Source: Archangium primigenium
GTDB taxonomy: Bacteria > Myxococcota > Myxococcia > Myxococcales > Myxococcaceae
Reading direction: 5' to 3'
Length of the DNA: 64,000 nucleotides
Assembly (NCBI RefSeq): GCF_016904885.1
Contig: NZ_JADWYI010000001.1
Span: 6,386,001 to 6,450,000 of the forward strand
The notes under the pieces are model-generated. The model was given only the letters and a program-made list of their open reading frames with translations, made no database searches and had not been told where the DNA came from. The position numbers and the translations under genes are program-made. Positions 44,242-54,891 of the stretch are shown here, in pieces (positions within the stretch are counted from its first letter, which is position 1; every line of letters begins with the position of its first letter).

Positions 44242-45159
44242 ATGCCGCCGTCCGCCTTGGACCCCGTCCGCTCCCCCGCCCCTACCCCGCGCGCCTTCTC
44301 CTCGCAGGACCTGGCCCTGATGCTGGCCGTCCTCATCTGGGGAACCAACTTCACGGTGGTCAAGGAGTCGCTGGCCTCGCTGCCGGCCGAGGCCTTCATG
44401 GCCCTGCGCTTCGCCCTGGCGGCGGTGGCCATGGCCGGGGTGCTCGTCGCGCTCGAGGGCTGGAAGCCCCTGTCGCGCGCCGTCTGGTTCAAGGTCGTGG
44501 GGCTCAGCCTCGTGGGCCACACGCTCTACCAGTACTGCTTCGTCGTGGGCCTGGCCCACACCACCGCGGCCAACAGCGCGCTGCTCACCTCGGGCACGCC
44601 CGTGCTCACGGCCCTGTTCGGCGCCGCGCTGGGGGTGGACCGGCTGCGGCGGCCCGTCGTGCTGGGGCTCGTGCTCGCGGTGCCCGGCGTGGTGCTCATC
44701 GTGCTCGCCCGGGGGCCGGGCCTGGACGCCTCCACGCGCCTGGGCGACGCGCTCATCCTCGCCTGCTCGGTGTGCTGGGCGCTCTACACCGTGGGCCTGC
44801 GCTGGCTCGGGCAGGAGATGTCCGCGCTGCGCATCACCGCGCTCTCCATGCTCGTGGGCGCGCCCGGCGTGGTGCTGCTCGGCCTGCCCTCGATACGGGC
44901 CATGTCCTTGGCCCAGCCGAGTCCGGGCGCCTGGGCGGGCCTGGTGTACTCGGCGCTGGGGCCCCTGGTGCTCGCCTACTTCATCTGGAGCCGGAGCGTG
45001 CAGGTGGTGGGCAGCAGCCGCACGGCGCTCTACAGCAGCGGCACGCCCGTGGTGGCGGCACTCACCGCGTGGCTCGTGCGCGGCGAGCGTCCGGGGGCCT
45101 GGCAGGTGGTGGGCGCGGGGCTCGTGCTCGCCGGGGTGCTCGTGAGCCGCAAGCGCTAG
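44242..45159 (+). CDS. EamA/DMT-family transporter
   Basis: 305 residues. Ten hydrophobic helices in two EamA repeats; the first has LMLAVLIWGTNFTVVKESLA and FMALRFALAAVAMAGVLVAL, the second LILACSVCWALYTVGLRWLG. It has the typical length (~300) and probably exports amino acids or other metabolites; substrate unknown. The TAG stop overlaps the stop of the FHA/AAA gene on the other strand by three bases (45157-45158 shared). Confidence 0.88.
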   Translation: MPPSALDPVRSPAPTPRAFSSQDLALMLAVLIWGTNFTVVKESLASLPAEAFMALRFALAAVAMAGVLVALEGWKPLSRAVWFKVVGLSLVGHTLYQYCFVVGLAHTTAANSALLTSGTPVLTALFGAALGVDRLRRPVVLGLVLAVPGVVLIVLARGPGLDASTRLGDALILACSVCWALYTVGLRWLGQEMSALRITALSMLVGAPGVVLLGLPSIRAMSLAQPSPGAWAGLVYSALGPLVLAYFIWSRSVQVVGSSRTALYSSGTPVVAALTAWLVRGERPGAWQVVGAGLVLAGVLVSRKR

Positions 45160-46859
45160 CCGCGCCGGCGCTCCACGGTGAGGCCGTAGTCCTCGATCTT
45201 CTTGTCGAGCGTGGGGCGGCTGATGCCCAGGAGCCGGGCGGCGACGATCTTCCGTCCGCGCGCGGTGCGCAGCGCCTCGGCGATGGTGTCGCGCTCCAGG
45301 CGGGCCACGCGCTCCTGGAGGGAGAGCGACTCGGCCGCGCTCCCCGCGCCATGGAACTCGGGGGGCAGCAGCGACGGGGCGAGCGAGACGCCCGGGTGCA
45401 GCCGACCGAGCCGCTCCGCCAGCAGCTCCAGCTCCCGCGCGTTGTGGGGCCAGGGGTACTCCAGCAGCAGCGCGCGGGCCTCGGGGGACAGCACGGGCGG
45501 CGGGCCCCGGGCGGCGTGCGCGCCCCGGAGCGCGAAACGCTCGAAGAGCGGGGGGATGTCGGCGCGGCGTGCGCGCAGCGGGGGCAACTCCAGCTCCAGG
45601 CCGGCCAGGCGCGAGGCCAGCGCGTCCTCCAGCTCCCCGCGCGAGCCGAGCACCCGGGGGGACTCGCTCGCGGTGGCCAGCAGCCGCACGTCCACGGGCT
45701 CCTCGCCCCCTTCCCGCCCCGGGGCCCGCTTGCGCGACAGCAGCCGGGCGAGCCGCTCCGCCAGGGCCCGGGGCAGCCGCTCCACATGCACCAGGAGCAG
45801 CGAGCCGCCGTCGGCGCGCAGCAGGGCGGAGGGGAGCGGGGGCTCGCCGGGGCGGCTCGTGCGGCCGAAGAGCGCGTCCTCGAGCAGCGCCTCGTCCCGG
45901 CAGTCCACGCGCACGAAGGGCCCGAGCGCCCGGGACGAGCGGGTGTGGACGTACTGGGCGCACAGGGCCTTGCCGGTGCCGGGCTCGCCCACGAAGACGG
46001 CGGGGGCCTCGCTCGCGGCGGCGCGGCGGGCCTGCTCCACGAGCTTGCGGAAGGGCCGCGAGGTGCCCACCAGCTCCACGCGCTCGGGCTGCGGCCCGGA
46101 GAACGAGCGCACCGCGGCGTAGGCCTCGCCGCCGAGCCGGCCGAGCATGATGGCGAGCTGGCCCTCCGCCTCGGAGAAGGGGCCCTGGGCGCGCTCCACG
46201 TAGAGCAGCCCGAAAGGAGGCCCTCCGCTGGCGACCAGGGGCGAGCACAGCACGGTGTCCGAGCGCCCCTGCTCGGCGCGCTCCAGGGCGGCGTTGGCCA
46301 TGTCGCGGGGGACTTCCACGGCGGGCGCGCCCACCACCGCGGCGGTGAGCAGGCCCTTGACGCTGCCCAGGAGCGCCGCGGCCGCGTCGGCGTGGAGCGC
46401 GAGCAGCGCCTGCTCGGCCAGGTAGCGCAGCACGCGCGCCTCGCTCGTGGCGCCCAGGAGCGCGGCGCCGGCCGAGTACAGCGCGGCCTCCATGCCCACG
46501 TGGGGCAGCACCTCCTGGATGGGCAGCTGGCGCGTGCCGGCGCGGGGCGTGCCCACGCGCACCGCGGGGCCCTCGGGCGCCAGGAGCACCGTCGTCTGGC
46601 CCACCTGGACGCGGTCGCCCGGCTGCAGCGCCACCTCGCCCTGGATGCGCTCGCCGTTGACGGCGGTGCCGTTGCGCGAGCCCAGGTCCTCCACGAACAC
46701 CTGGGCGTCGCGCACGAAGAAGCGCGCGTGGCGGCGCGACATGCGGTCGTCCGCGGGCAGCGGCAGCTCGCACGAGGGACTGCGGCCAATCGTCGCCTCC
46801 GCGAGGAGCTCGTGACGCAGGCCCGCCGAGGGGCCCGAGAGCATCATCAGGGAGGGCAT
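45156..46859 (-). CDS. FHA-GAF sigma-54-activator-like protein with degenerate AAA domain
   Basis: 567 residues. FHA (residues ~10-85: TIGRSPSCELPLPADDRMSR, DLGSRNGTAVNG), GAF-like (~110-250), AAA (~270-470) with Walker A VGEPGTGKALCAQ, and a Fis-type HTH at the end (AARLLGISRPTLDKKIEDYG). Two key parts of a real sigma-54 activator are missing: the GAFTGA loop (ALFGRTSRPGEPPLP instead) and the Walker B acids (GGSLLLVHVERLP instead of GGTLFLDEIGELP). It therefore probably binds DNA and a phospho-partner without remodelling sigma-54 (inference). It starts 19 bases after the DUF2314-like gene. Confidence 0.82.
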   Translation of the reverse strand: MPSLMMLSGPSAGLRHELLAEATIGRSPSCELPLPADDRMSRRHARFFVRDAQVFVEDLGSRNGTAVNGERIQGEVALQPGDRVQVGQTTVLLAPEGPAVRVGTPRAGTRQLPIQEVLPHVGMEAALYSAGAALLGATSEARVLRYLAEQALLALHADAAAALLGSVKGLLTAAVVGAPAVEVPRDMANAALERAEQGRSDTVLCSPLVASGGPPFGLLYVERAQGPFSEAEGQLAIMLGRLGGEAYAAVRSFSGPQPERVELVGTSRPFRKLVEQARRAAASEAPAVFVGEPGTGKALCAQYVHTRSSRALGPFVRVDCRDEALLEDALFGRTSRPGEPPLPSALLRADGGSLLLVHVERLPRALAERLARLLSRKRAPGREGGEEPVDVRLLATASESPRVLGSRGELEDALASRLAGLELELPPLRARRADIPPLFERFALRGAHAARGPPPVLSPEARALLLEYPWPHNARELELLAERLGRLHPGVSLAPSLLPPEFHGAGSAAESLSLQERVARLERDTIAEALRTARGRKIVAARLLGISRPTLDKKIEDYGLTVERRRG

Positions 46860-46878
46860 GGGCGCGGGGCCGTCACGT

Positions 46879-48051
46879 CTAGATGGGGCGCTCGGCCACC
46901 AGCAGCGCGCGCACCTCGTCGTCCTCGAGGGTGCGGCCCTCGCGGCTGAGCGCGAGGGCATTCACGTCCGCCTCGGGCACCTCCACGTGGGCGCCCTTGC
47001 GCCACTCGGTGGTGTGCACCGCGCCGTCCACCAGCCGGCCCACGATGGTGGCGTCCTCCCAGGAGAGCACCTCCAGCCAGAGCTGCTCGGTCATCGAGCG
47101 GCCCTCGGGATGGGTCTCGAAGGGGGCGCGCACCAGGAAGGTGAGCGGCTCCATGAGGCCGCGGCGCAACAGCCGCGCCTTGAAGGCGGGCAGGAGCGCC
47201 TGGGACTCGCGGTGCATCGTCTCGGTGCGCTCGGTGGGCTCCTGCACGAAGCGCTCGCGAAAGGGGCGCAGCAGTTCCGCGGTGTTGTGCCGGCCCTGGG
47301 GCGACACCACCGTGAGGAACAGGCCCTCGTGGCCCTCGAAGGCATCCAGCGGCACGCCCAGCAGGTTGTTGCGCGCCTCCTCGGAGGGCACCAGCATGAA
47401 GGCCTGGCCCTCGCTCGTGCCCATCTGCGTGCGCAAGGGCGGCCCCTGCCCGAACGCCAGGTCCGTGCACAGCTCGTGCAGGAAGGCCTCGGCGGGCAAG
47501 AGGTCCTGCTCGCCCAGGTGGAAGATCTCCAGGTCGCGCGCGCCGAACTTCTCCATGCCGTGCGAGTGCACCCACAAGGGGGTCTCCCCCTCGATGACCT
47601 CCACGGCGTGCAGGTTCACGTGGTCGCGGATGTCGAAGTCCAGCTCGGTGATCTCCGCCACGTCGTCGGACTCGTGCACCTTGGACGAGGTGATGTCCAC
47701 GAGCACCCCGCTCGCGTGCGCGAGCAGCACCCGGGAGCACACGAGCGCGGCGAACACGGGCACCGTGGGCTGCAGGGTGCTCATGTCGAAGGCGAGCCGG
47801 TAGAAGGACCGGGCCTTGCCGAGCGCCTCCAGGGCGGGCTCGCTGCCGGAGAACAGGTCCGCGGTCCACTCCCGGGGGGCGGGCCGCGACTCGAAGACGA
47901 CCTCCACGCGCGCGTCCTCGGCCTCCACGATGAAGCCCGCGCCCTCCTCGTGGGGGGTGAACGCCAGCTCCTCGATCTCGAACGCCGTGGCCAGGGCCTC
48001 GGCGGGCACGGGCGCGTCGCTCTCGAGGGCGACGAGGTAGACCTCCTTCAC
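46879..48051 (-). CDS. DUF2314-like protein, coupled to deoxynucleoside kinase gene
   Basis: 390 residues. GTG 48051 overlaps the kinase TGA (GTGA). The N-terminal half is alpha/beta with no known domain. The C-terminal ~130 residues (THPEGRSMTEQLWLEVLSWE, then IVGRLVDGAVHTTEWRKGAH) resemble DUF2314, a family of unknown function. No membrane segment or signal peptide. Strict coupling to the kinase suggests a shared role, but I cannot say which. Confidence 0.65.
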   Translation of the reverse strand: MKEVYLVALESDAPVPAEALATAFEIEELAFTPHEEGAGFIVEAEDARVEVVFESRPAPREWTADLFSGSEPALEALGKARSFYRLAFDMSTLQPTVPVFAALVCSRVLLAHASGVLVDITSSKVHESDDVAEITELDFDIRDHVNLHAVEVIEGETPLWVHSHGMEKFGARDLEIFHLGEQDLLPAEAFLHELCTDLAFGQGPPLRTQMGTSEGQAFMLVPSEEARNNLLGVPLDAFEGHEGLFLTVVSPQGRHNTAELLRPFRERFVQEPTERTETMHRESQALLPAFKARLLRRGLMEPLTFLVRAPFETHPEGRSMTEQLWLEVLSWEDATIVGRLVDGAVHTTEWRKGAHVEVPEADVNALALSREGRTLEDDEVRALLVAERPI

Positions 48052-48662
48052 AGGTGCTTCTCGATCTGTCGGAAGAGGTCCACGCGGTCCACCAGGTTGG
48101 TCACATAGTCCAGCTTGTCCGTGGGAAGAACCAGGACGGGGGACAACTTGTAGCCAGTGAACCATTCCTCGTACAGATCGTTGAGCCGCTTGAGGTAGGC
48201 GGGGGGGATGTCCTGCTCCATCTCGCGGCCGCGCAGGCGGATGCGCTGGCGCAGCGTGCGCACCGGGCAGCGCAGGTAGATCATCAGGTCCGGCGGCGCC
48301 AGGGTCTGCGAGAACGTCTCGTAGAGCGAGCGGTACATGTCCCAGTCGCGCTTGTCGATGAAGCGCTGGCGGTGGAGGTTCTTGGCGAAGATCTCCGCGT
48401 CCTCGTACAGGGTCCGGTCCTGCAGGGCGATGCCCGGCGCGCGCTCCATGTCCCGCTGGAGCCGGAACTTGGCGGTGAGGAAGAAGAGCTGGGAGCGAAA
48501 GGCCCAGGTCTTCATGTCCCGGTAGAAATCGGCCAGGTAGGGATTCTCGTCGTTGGGCTCGAAGAAAGGCGTGAGGTCGTACTTGCGGCACAGGAAGGAC
48601 GTGAGCTCCGTCTTCCCCGCGCCGATGTTTCCCGCGATCGCGATGAACTTCTTTCGAGCCAA
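48048..48662 (-). CDS. Deoxynucleoside kinase
   Basis: 204 residues. P-loop IAGNIGAGKTELTSFL, the catalytic Glu motif FFEPNDENPYLADFY, the DR motif QDRTLYEDAEIFAKN, and the LID-like Arg cluster RTLRQRIRLRGREMEQDIP define the dNK/dCK-dGK family. It phosphorylates deoxynucleosides (dA/dG/dC class) with ATP for nucleotide salvage; specificity is not readable from the sequence. It is the first gene of a three-gene minus-strand operon. Confidence 0.92.
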   Translation of the reverse strand: MARKKFIAIAGNIGAGKTELTSFLCRKYDLTPFFEPNDENPYLADFYRDMKTWAFRSQLFFLTAKFRLQRDMERAPGIALQDRTLYEDAEIFAKNLHRQRFIDKRDWDMYRSLYETFSQTLAPPDLMIYLRCPVRTLRQRIRLRGREMEQDIPPAYLKRLNDLYEEWFTGYKLSPVLVLPTDKLDYVTNLVDRVDLFRQIEKHL

Positions 48663-48851
48663 GGCCCTGCGCTTCTACCCCCACCGGGCAGCACACACCA
48701 GTGGAAGGTGGTGATAGATACGACGAGAAGCAGCCTCCGCTCATGCCTCCCCCCCTTGACGGGGTGGGAGGCGCTCCGGTCCTGGACGAGGCCAGGGCCG
48801 TCCGGCGCTCGAGCGGAGGTGCTCCCTTCGGACGAAGTCGAGGTCGCCTGG

Positions 48852-49643
48852 ATGCTACGCAACCTGTTGTGCATGGTGGTCACCGCCATCTCCACCGCCG
48901 TGTTCTTTCCCATGACCCTGTTGGCGGCGCTGTTCACCCTCAACACGGACTCCACGCTGTGGGTGGTGCGGCGGCTGTGGTCGCCCATCCTGGTCGCCAC
49001 GGGCGGCGCGAAGCTCATCGTCACGGGCCAGGAGAACGTGGACCCCAAGCGGCCCACCATCTACGTCTCCAACCACCAGTCCACCCTGGACATCCCCATC
49101 CACTTCATGGCGGTGCCGGTGCCCTTCCGCTTCGTGGCCAAGCACCAGCTCAAGTACGTGCCGCTCATCGGCTGGTACCTGTGGGTGGCGGGCCACATCT
49201 TCATCAACCGGGGTCAGCGCGAGAAGGCCATCGCCTCGCTGGATGCCGCGGCGCGCAAGGTGCGCGGGGGCACCAGCGTGTTCCTCTACCCGGAGGGCAC
49301 CCGGTCGGACAACGGCAAGGTGTTGCCCTTCAAGAAGGGGCCGTTCGCCCTGGCGCTCAAGGCGCGCGTGCCCGTGGTGCCCATCACCATCGAGGGCTCG
49401 GGCACGGTGATGCCCAAGAACTCCTGGAACATTGTTCCCGGTCCCGTGTACGTGAAGATCGGCAAGCCCATCGACACCACGACCTTCGCCGAGAACGACC
49501 GCGAGGGCCTGGCCCGCGCGGTGCGCGACGTCATCATCGCGCAGAGCCTGGAGCTGGGCGGCAAGGGCGGCGATGCCGAGGACGTCGTCGCCGAGGCGGG
49601 GGTCGAAGGCCGTTCCCGGTCCCGTCGCCACAAGGCCTTGTGA
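48852..49643 (+). CDS. plsC: 1-acylglycerol-3-phosphate O-acyltransferase
   Basis: 263 residues. An N-terminal membrane helix (VTAISTAVFFPMTLLAALFT), then the HX4D motif NHQSTLDIP (His near residue 73), INRGQREKAI, and YPEGTRSDNGKVLPFKKG (near residue 147). This is the PlsC pattern and length; it makes phosphatidic acid from lysophosphatidic acid at the inner membrane. The C-terminal ~30 residues are polar and basic. It ends ten bases before the TPR lipoprotein gene. Confidence 0.9.
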   Translation: MLRNLLCMVVTAISTAVFFPMTLLAALFTLNTDSTLWVVRRLWSPILVATGGAKLIVTGQENVDPKRPTIYVSNHQSTLDIPIHFMAVPVPFRFVAKHQLKYVPLIGWYLWVAGHIFINRGQREKAIASLDAAARKVRGGTSVFLYPEGTRSDNGKVLPFKKGPFALALKARVPVVPITIEGSGTVMPKNSWNIVPGPVYVKIGKPIDTTTFAENDREGLARAVRDVIIAQSLELGGKGGDAEDVVAEAGVEGRSRSRRHKAL

Positions 49644-49653
49644 GGAGCCCCGC

Positions 49654-51045
49654 GTGATTGCCCCTTCCCCCACCCCCTTTCGTTCCCGCGCGCGGCGCCT
49701 GCCGTGGCTGGGCCTGACCGCCGTGCTCGGCCTGGGCCTCGCCACGGGCTGCCGGCACACCGCCGCGGGCGCGCCGCTGGATGCCCGGGCCCAGGCCCGC
49801 GAGTACCTCGCGCGCAACGAGCCCGAGCGCGCCCTGCCCCTGCTGGAGGCCGAGGCCACCCGGGCGCCGGAGGACCTGGAGGTGGCACGCGCGCTCACCG
49901 CGGCGCAGGTGAAGGCGGGACGCACGGACGCGTGGATCGCCGAGCTCAAGCGCCGCAACGCCCAGGGCGAGCGGGCGGTGAACCACTACATGCTCGGGCT
50001 CGCGTACTTCTCGCGGGCCTCGGAGGCGGGCGCCCCGGCGGTGGCCGCCTTCGAGCGGGCGCGGGAGCTCAAGCCCGACGAGCCCGAGTTCCACTACCGC
50101 CTGGGCGTGGCCCTGGTGGAATCCGAGCAGTACGCGGCGGCGGTGGGTCCCCTGCGCCGGGCGGTGGAGCTGGCACCGGAGCGGGCGGGCACGCGCCTGC
50201 CGCTGGCCAAGGCGCTCGCGCGCACCGGAGATTCAGCGGGCGCGGTGGCGGAGCTGGCCGTGCTGGTGGGCAAGGAGCCGAGCCCGGCGGAGGTGGCGAC
50301 GGCGCGCGCGCTGATGGATCAGATCGCGGACCCGTTCGCGCGCTTCCCCAAGGCGGCCGAGCCCAAGCTCGAGGAGGGCATGCGCTACCTGCAGGAGCTG
50401 GACGCGCCCCACCCCGCCATCATCGCCTTCGAGGAGATTCTGCAGGACTACCCGGACCTGGCGGTGGTGCACGCGCTGACGGGCCTGGCCTGGCAGCGGG
50501 TGGATGACGCGGGCCGGGCGGTGGAGGAGTTCAAGCGGGCCATCGAGCTGGCGCCCACGGACGGCAAGAACCACTTCTACCTGGGGGAGCTGTACCTGAC
50601 GCGTCAGCGTCCGGAGGCGGCGCGGCCCTACCTGGAGAAGGCGGTGGCGCTCAACCCGCTGCTGGACCTGGCGTGGTTCCGGCTGGGGGATTTGCACCTG
50701 GAGCGCAAGGACCTGAGGGCCGCGGACGAGGCCTTTCGCATCCTCACCTTCCTGCAGCCGGACGCCGTGCCGCCGCGGGGCAAGCGGGCCCTGGTCCTCC
50801 AGTTGGAGGGCGACTGGGCGGGCGCCGAGCGCGAGTTGCTGCACGTGGTGGACAAGGATCCGGAGAACATCGAGTTCACCTTGCGCCTGGGCATCCTCTT
50901 CACGGAGCAGGCGCGCCAGGCGTCTCGGCCGGAGACGCGGCGGGAGGCGGCGCGCAAGGCGGAGGGGTGGCTGCGCAAGGTGCTGGAGGCCCAGCCGGAG
51001 AACGCGGTGGCCTCGCGGGCGCTGCAGCAACTCAAGAGCCCGTGA
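49654..51045 (+). CDS. TPR-repeat lipoprotein
   Basis: 463 residues; GTG 49654 is chosen because GAGGAG lies six bases upstream. Lipobox LGLATGC. The mature protein is a run of about eight or more tetratricopeptide helices (AREYLARNEPERALPLLEAE, VNHYMLGLAYFSRASEAG, FHYRLGVALVESEQYAAAV and NHFYLGELYLTRQRPEAARP). It is anchored to a membrane and probably scaffolds protein complexes. Co-transcribed with plsC; partners unknown. Confidence 0.8.
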   Translation: MIAPSPTPFRSRARRLPWLGLTAVLGLGLATGCRHTAAGAPLDARAQAREYLARNEPERALPLLEAEATRAPEDLEVARALTAAQVKAGRTDAWIAELKRRNAQGERAVNHYMLGLAYFSRASEAGAPAVAAFERARELKPDEPEFHYRLGVALVESEQYAAAVGPLRRAVELAPERAGTRLPLAKALARTGDSAGAVAELAVLVGKEPSPAEVATARALMDQIADPFARFPKAAEPKLEEGMRYLQELDAPHPAIIAFEEILQDYPDLAVVHALTGLAWQRVDDAGRAVEEFKRAIELAPTDGKNHFYLGELYLTRQRPEAARPYLEKAVALNPLLDLAWFRLGDLHLERKDLRAADEAFRILTFLQPDAVPPRGKRALVLQLEGDWAGAERELLHVVDKDPENIEFTLRLGILFTEQARQASRPETRREAARKAEGWLRKVLEAQPENAVASRALQQLKSP

Positions 51046-51088
51046 AGCCTAGCCAGGGCGGGCCCCGGACCTCTACACTGGGGACCTG

Positions 51089-51718
51089 ATGAGTGATGGT
51101 GCCAACCACCCGCAGCCGCCGCCGTCGTCCACGAACCCGCCCCGCGCGTCGTCCACGACGAACCCGCGGGTGATGTCCGCCGCGCGAGCCGCGCCCCCGC
51201 CCAAGGCCCTGCCGCCGGGCGCGGTGGGCAAGCGGCTGCAGGACGAGTCCGCCAATGCCGCGCTCAACGCCCTGGCCATCGCCAAGGAGATGGTCCAGGA
51301 CTTCCGGCAGCAGGACCGCTTCTTCAAGTACAAGGCCTTCATCGTGGGCGGCTGGTTGCTGTTGACCATCGCCACGGTGGGGGTGACGTGCTCGCGCGGC
51401 GTGAAGGAGACGGGCGAGTTCGGGGCGAAGCTCGTCCCCGCGGGCCGCTCCGCGCTGATGTTCGTCAACAAGAGCAAGGAGCCCTGGGTCGACGTCACCA
51501 TCGTCGTCAAGGACTTCCGGGGCCAGGAGTGGCGGGCCTCGGTGGCGCGCGTGGAGCCGGGCAAGGACGTCACCATCACGCCCAAGCAGTTGCTGGGCGC
51601 GCAGGGACAGGTCGCGCCCAGTGACATCGTCATCCACGGGGTGGAGATGCGCACGGCGGACGGCCGGGCCACCCTGATGGAGAACAACAAGAACCTGACG
51701 GTGGACGAGCAGCACTGA
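51089..51718 (+). CDS. Single-pass membrane protein of unknown function
   Basis: 209 residues. A Pro/Ser-rich N-terminal ~45 residues, a helical segment, one membrane helix (FIVGGWLLLTIATVGVTC) near residues 92-109, then a beta-rich extracytoplasmic domain (VDVTIVVKDFRGQEWRASVA followed by RVEPGKDVTITPKQLLG). No family recognised. It begins 43 bases after the TPR gene and is convergent with the ribosomal operon, with a hairpin on each side. Confidence 0.6.
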   Translation: MSDGANHPQPPPSSTNPPRASSTTNPRVMSAARAAPPPKALPPGAVGKRLQDESANAALNALAIAKEMVQDFRQQDRFFKYKAFIVGGWLLLTIATVGVTCSRGVKETGEFGAKLVPAGRSALMFVNKSKEPWVDVTIVVKDFRGQEWRASVARVEPGKDVTITPKQLLGAQGQVAPSDIVIHGVEMRTADGRATLMENNKNLTVDEQH

Positions 51719-51780
51719 GGCGCGGGTCCGGCGCGCCGGGGCGCCTTCCCGGTGCGCCAGGGGGCCTCCAGAAACACGAA

Positions 51781-51808
51781 AGCGCCCTTCCCCGGAGGGA
51801 AGGACGCT
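51781..51808 (-). terminator. Terminator of the spc/alpha ribosomal operon
   Basis: Arms 51781-51792 and 51797-51808 pair (one mismatch) around a four-base loop; on the minus strand the stem is followed by TTTCGTGTTTC. It lies just after the rplQ stop. A second hairpin (51730-51758) may serve the plus-strand gene. Confidence 0.75.
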
Positions 51809-51838
51809 CGCGTGAACGACATCGACTGAGACGGCCGA

Positions 51839-52264
51839 CTACTCCGTCTTGGTCTCCGGGGCCTCGGCGGCACCGGTGTCCTGAGCCTCGGCCGGGGCGG
51901 CCTTGGCGGGACGATCCACCAGCTCCAGCAGGGCCATCTCGGCACCGTCACCGCGACGGAAGCCCAGACGCACGATGCGCGTGTAGCCGCCCGGACGGGT
52001 GGCGTAGCGCGTCTTGTACTCGCTGAACACCTTCTGGAGGATGGCGCGGTTGCGAACCGTCCGCTCCGCGAGGCGCACGTTGGACAACCCACCGCGCTTG
52101 CCGAGGGTGATGATGCGCTCGGCCAGGGCCCGGGCCTCCTTGGCCTTGGGCAGCGTGGTGCGGATGGCCTCGTGCTCGAGCAGCGAGGTGACCATGTTGT
52201 GGAGCATCGCGAGCCGGTGGCTCGTGGTGCGGTGGAGCTTCCTCTGTCCGACCTTGTGACGCAT
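51839..52264 (-). CDS. rplQ: 50S ribosomal protein L17
   Basis: 141 residues from ATG 52264. [20 protein letters not shown] is the invariant L17 start. It lies on the 50S surface near the exit tunnel. The C-terminus has a ~20-residue Ala/Glu-rich extension ([17 protein letters not shown]) beyond the usual end. It is the last gene of the alpha part of the operon, 177 bases after rpoA, then the hairpin. Confidence 0.97.
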   Translation of the reverse strand: MRHKVGQRKLHRTTSHRLAMLHNMVTSLLEHEAIRTTLPKAKEARALAERIITLGKRGGLSNVRLAERTVRNRAILQKVFSEYKTRYATRPGGYTRIVRLGFRRGDGAEMALLELVDRPAKAAPAEAQDTGAAEAPETKTE

Positions 52265-52441
52265 GGGTGCTGACTCCGGGCCCGCGTGGGAGCCCACCAC
52301 TCCGGCCGTATGAGGTACCGGGTGGGAAGGATGGAAACCGGCACGGGCTCCACCATCGATGTGTGGGACCGGTGAGGGTCCCCCGTGCGTCCAGGGCATG
52401 CGGCCATGCCGCCCCGGACGCGCGGGTTAAAGCACGAAACG

Positions 52442-53488
<1,047 letters not shown>

Positions 53489-53689
53489 GTGCTTCTGCTC
53501 CTCGGGGCGTGCCGCACCACCGACGTCCCCGCCGGAAAGGCGGGAGGATGGGCACGAGGGGGGTTGTCTGAATAACGGCCGGGCCCTGGGGGAACAAGGC
53601 ACCGGCAGAAGCACGACGCCCCGGCGGTGAGGCCAGGGCGTGTGCGGAAGCATCCTCGGCTCGCCTGGAGGCCAGGCAGGCCGGGGGGA

Positions 53690-54316
53690 TTACTTCGAGT
53701 AGAGCTCGACGATGAGCTGCTCCTGGATCGGCATGGTGAGGTCCTCGCGGTTGGGCGGGCTCTTCACCGTCGCCTTGAAGGACTTCTTGTCCAGGTCGAT
53801 CCACTGCGGCACGCCACGGCGGTCCACGGTCTCCAGGGCCTCCGCGATGCGCAGCATCTTGCGGCTCTTCTCGGCCACCTCCACGGTGGTGCCGGGCTTG
53901 ACCGCGAAGGACGGGATGTTCACCCGCTTGCCGTTCACGGTGAAGTGGCCGTGGCGCACCAGCTGACGCGCCTCGTTGCGCGTGTCCGCGAAGCCCATGC
54001 GGAACACCACGTTGTCCAGGCGGAGCTCCAGCTGCTGCAGGAGGTTCTCACCCGTCTTGCCCTTGGCGGCCGAGGCGCGGTGGTAGTAGCCGCGGAACTG
54101 GCTCTCGAGCAGGCCGTACATGCGCTTGACCTTCTGCTTCTCGCGCAGCTGCACGCCGTAGCCAGAGAACTTCACGCGACCCTGGCCGTGCTGGCCGGGG
54201 GGATAGGGACGCCGCTCGATGGCACACTTGTCCGTGTAGCAGCGGTCACCCTTCAGGTACATCTTCAGGTTCTCACGCCGGCAGATGCGGCAGGAGGAGG
54301 CGGTATAACGGGCCAC
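53690..54316 (-). CDS. rpsD: 30S ribosomal protein S4
   Basis: 208 residues. [20 protein letters not shown], then CYTDKC, give four Cys in the N-terminal zinc-binding (C+) form of S4. [20 protein letters not shown], then [19 protein letters not shown], is the S4 RNA-binding domain. It initiates 16S rRNA assembly and in many bacteria represses its own operon. Confidence 0.98.
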   Translation of the reverse strand: MARYTASSCRICRRENLKMYLKGDRCYTDKCAIERRPYPPGQHGQGRVKFSGYGVQLREKQKVKRMYGLLESQFRGYYHRASAAKGKTGENLLQQLELRLDNVVFRMGFADTRNEARQLVRHGHFTVNGKRVNIPSFAVKPGTTVEVAEKSRKMLRIAEALETVDRRGVPQWIDLDKKSFKATVKSPPNREDLTMPIQEQLIVELYSK

Positions 54317-54382
54317 GATGCTTCTCCGTGTCGAAAGATGGTCTAGGGCCGCTCCCCGGACGGGAAGCGGCCCGGAATGGAA

Positions 54383-54823
54383 CTAGACGCGGCGGCGCTT
54401 GGGCTGACGGCAGCCGTTGTGCGGGATGGGCGTCACATCGCGGATGAGCGCGATCTTCAGGCCGGCGGCGGCGAGCGCGCGCAGGGCCGACTCACGGCCG
54501 GCGCCAGGCCCCTTCACCAGCACCGTCACGTTCTTCAGGCCGTGCTCCATGGCCTTGGCCGCGGCGTCACCGGCGGCCACCTGGGCGGCGAACGGCGTCG
54601 ACTTGCGGCTGCCGCGGAAGCCGCGGGCGCCAGCGGAGGACCAGGAGATCACGTTCCCGGACACGTCCGTGATCGTGATGATGGTGTTGTTGAACGTGGA
54701 CTGGATGTGGACCACGCCGTTGAGGATGTTCTTCTTGCCCTTCTTGTTCTTCTTGCGCGCGGCGGCCTCGCCGCCCGCCGCGGGGGCCGTGGCGGCCGCC
54801 GGCGCGTTGGTCTCTTCAGCCAT
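54383..54823 (-). CDS. rpsK: 30S ribosomal protein S11
   Basis: 146 residues. The usual core starts at [20 protein letters not shown]. An Ala-rich N-terminal ~30 residues and a Lys cluster ([10 protein letters not shown]) precede it. It ends [12 protein letters not shown], as expected. It sits in the 30S platform beside S7 and S21. Confidence 0.98.
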   Translation of the reverse strand: MAEETNAPAAATAPAAGGEAAARKKNKKGKKNILNGVVHIQSTFNNTIITITDVSGNVISWSSAGARGFRGSRKSTPFAAQVAAGDAAAKAMEHGLKNVTVLVKGPGAGRESALRALAAAGLKIALIRDVTPIPHNGCRQPKRRRV

Positions 54824-54891
54824 GGAACTCGTTGCTCCTGGAAGTAGGTGATCGACACCGGCCCCTCACGGAGCCGGCGCAGGTGAAAGAA

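Noticed and set aside
44217-46949. A 910-codon plus-strand frame
   Set aside because: It overlaps the EamA and FHA/AAA genes in the wrong frame and has a GC-shadow composition.
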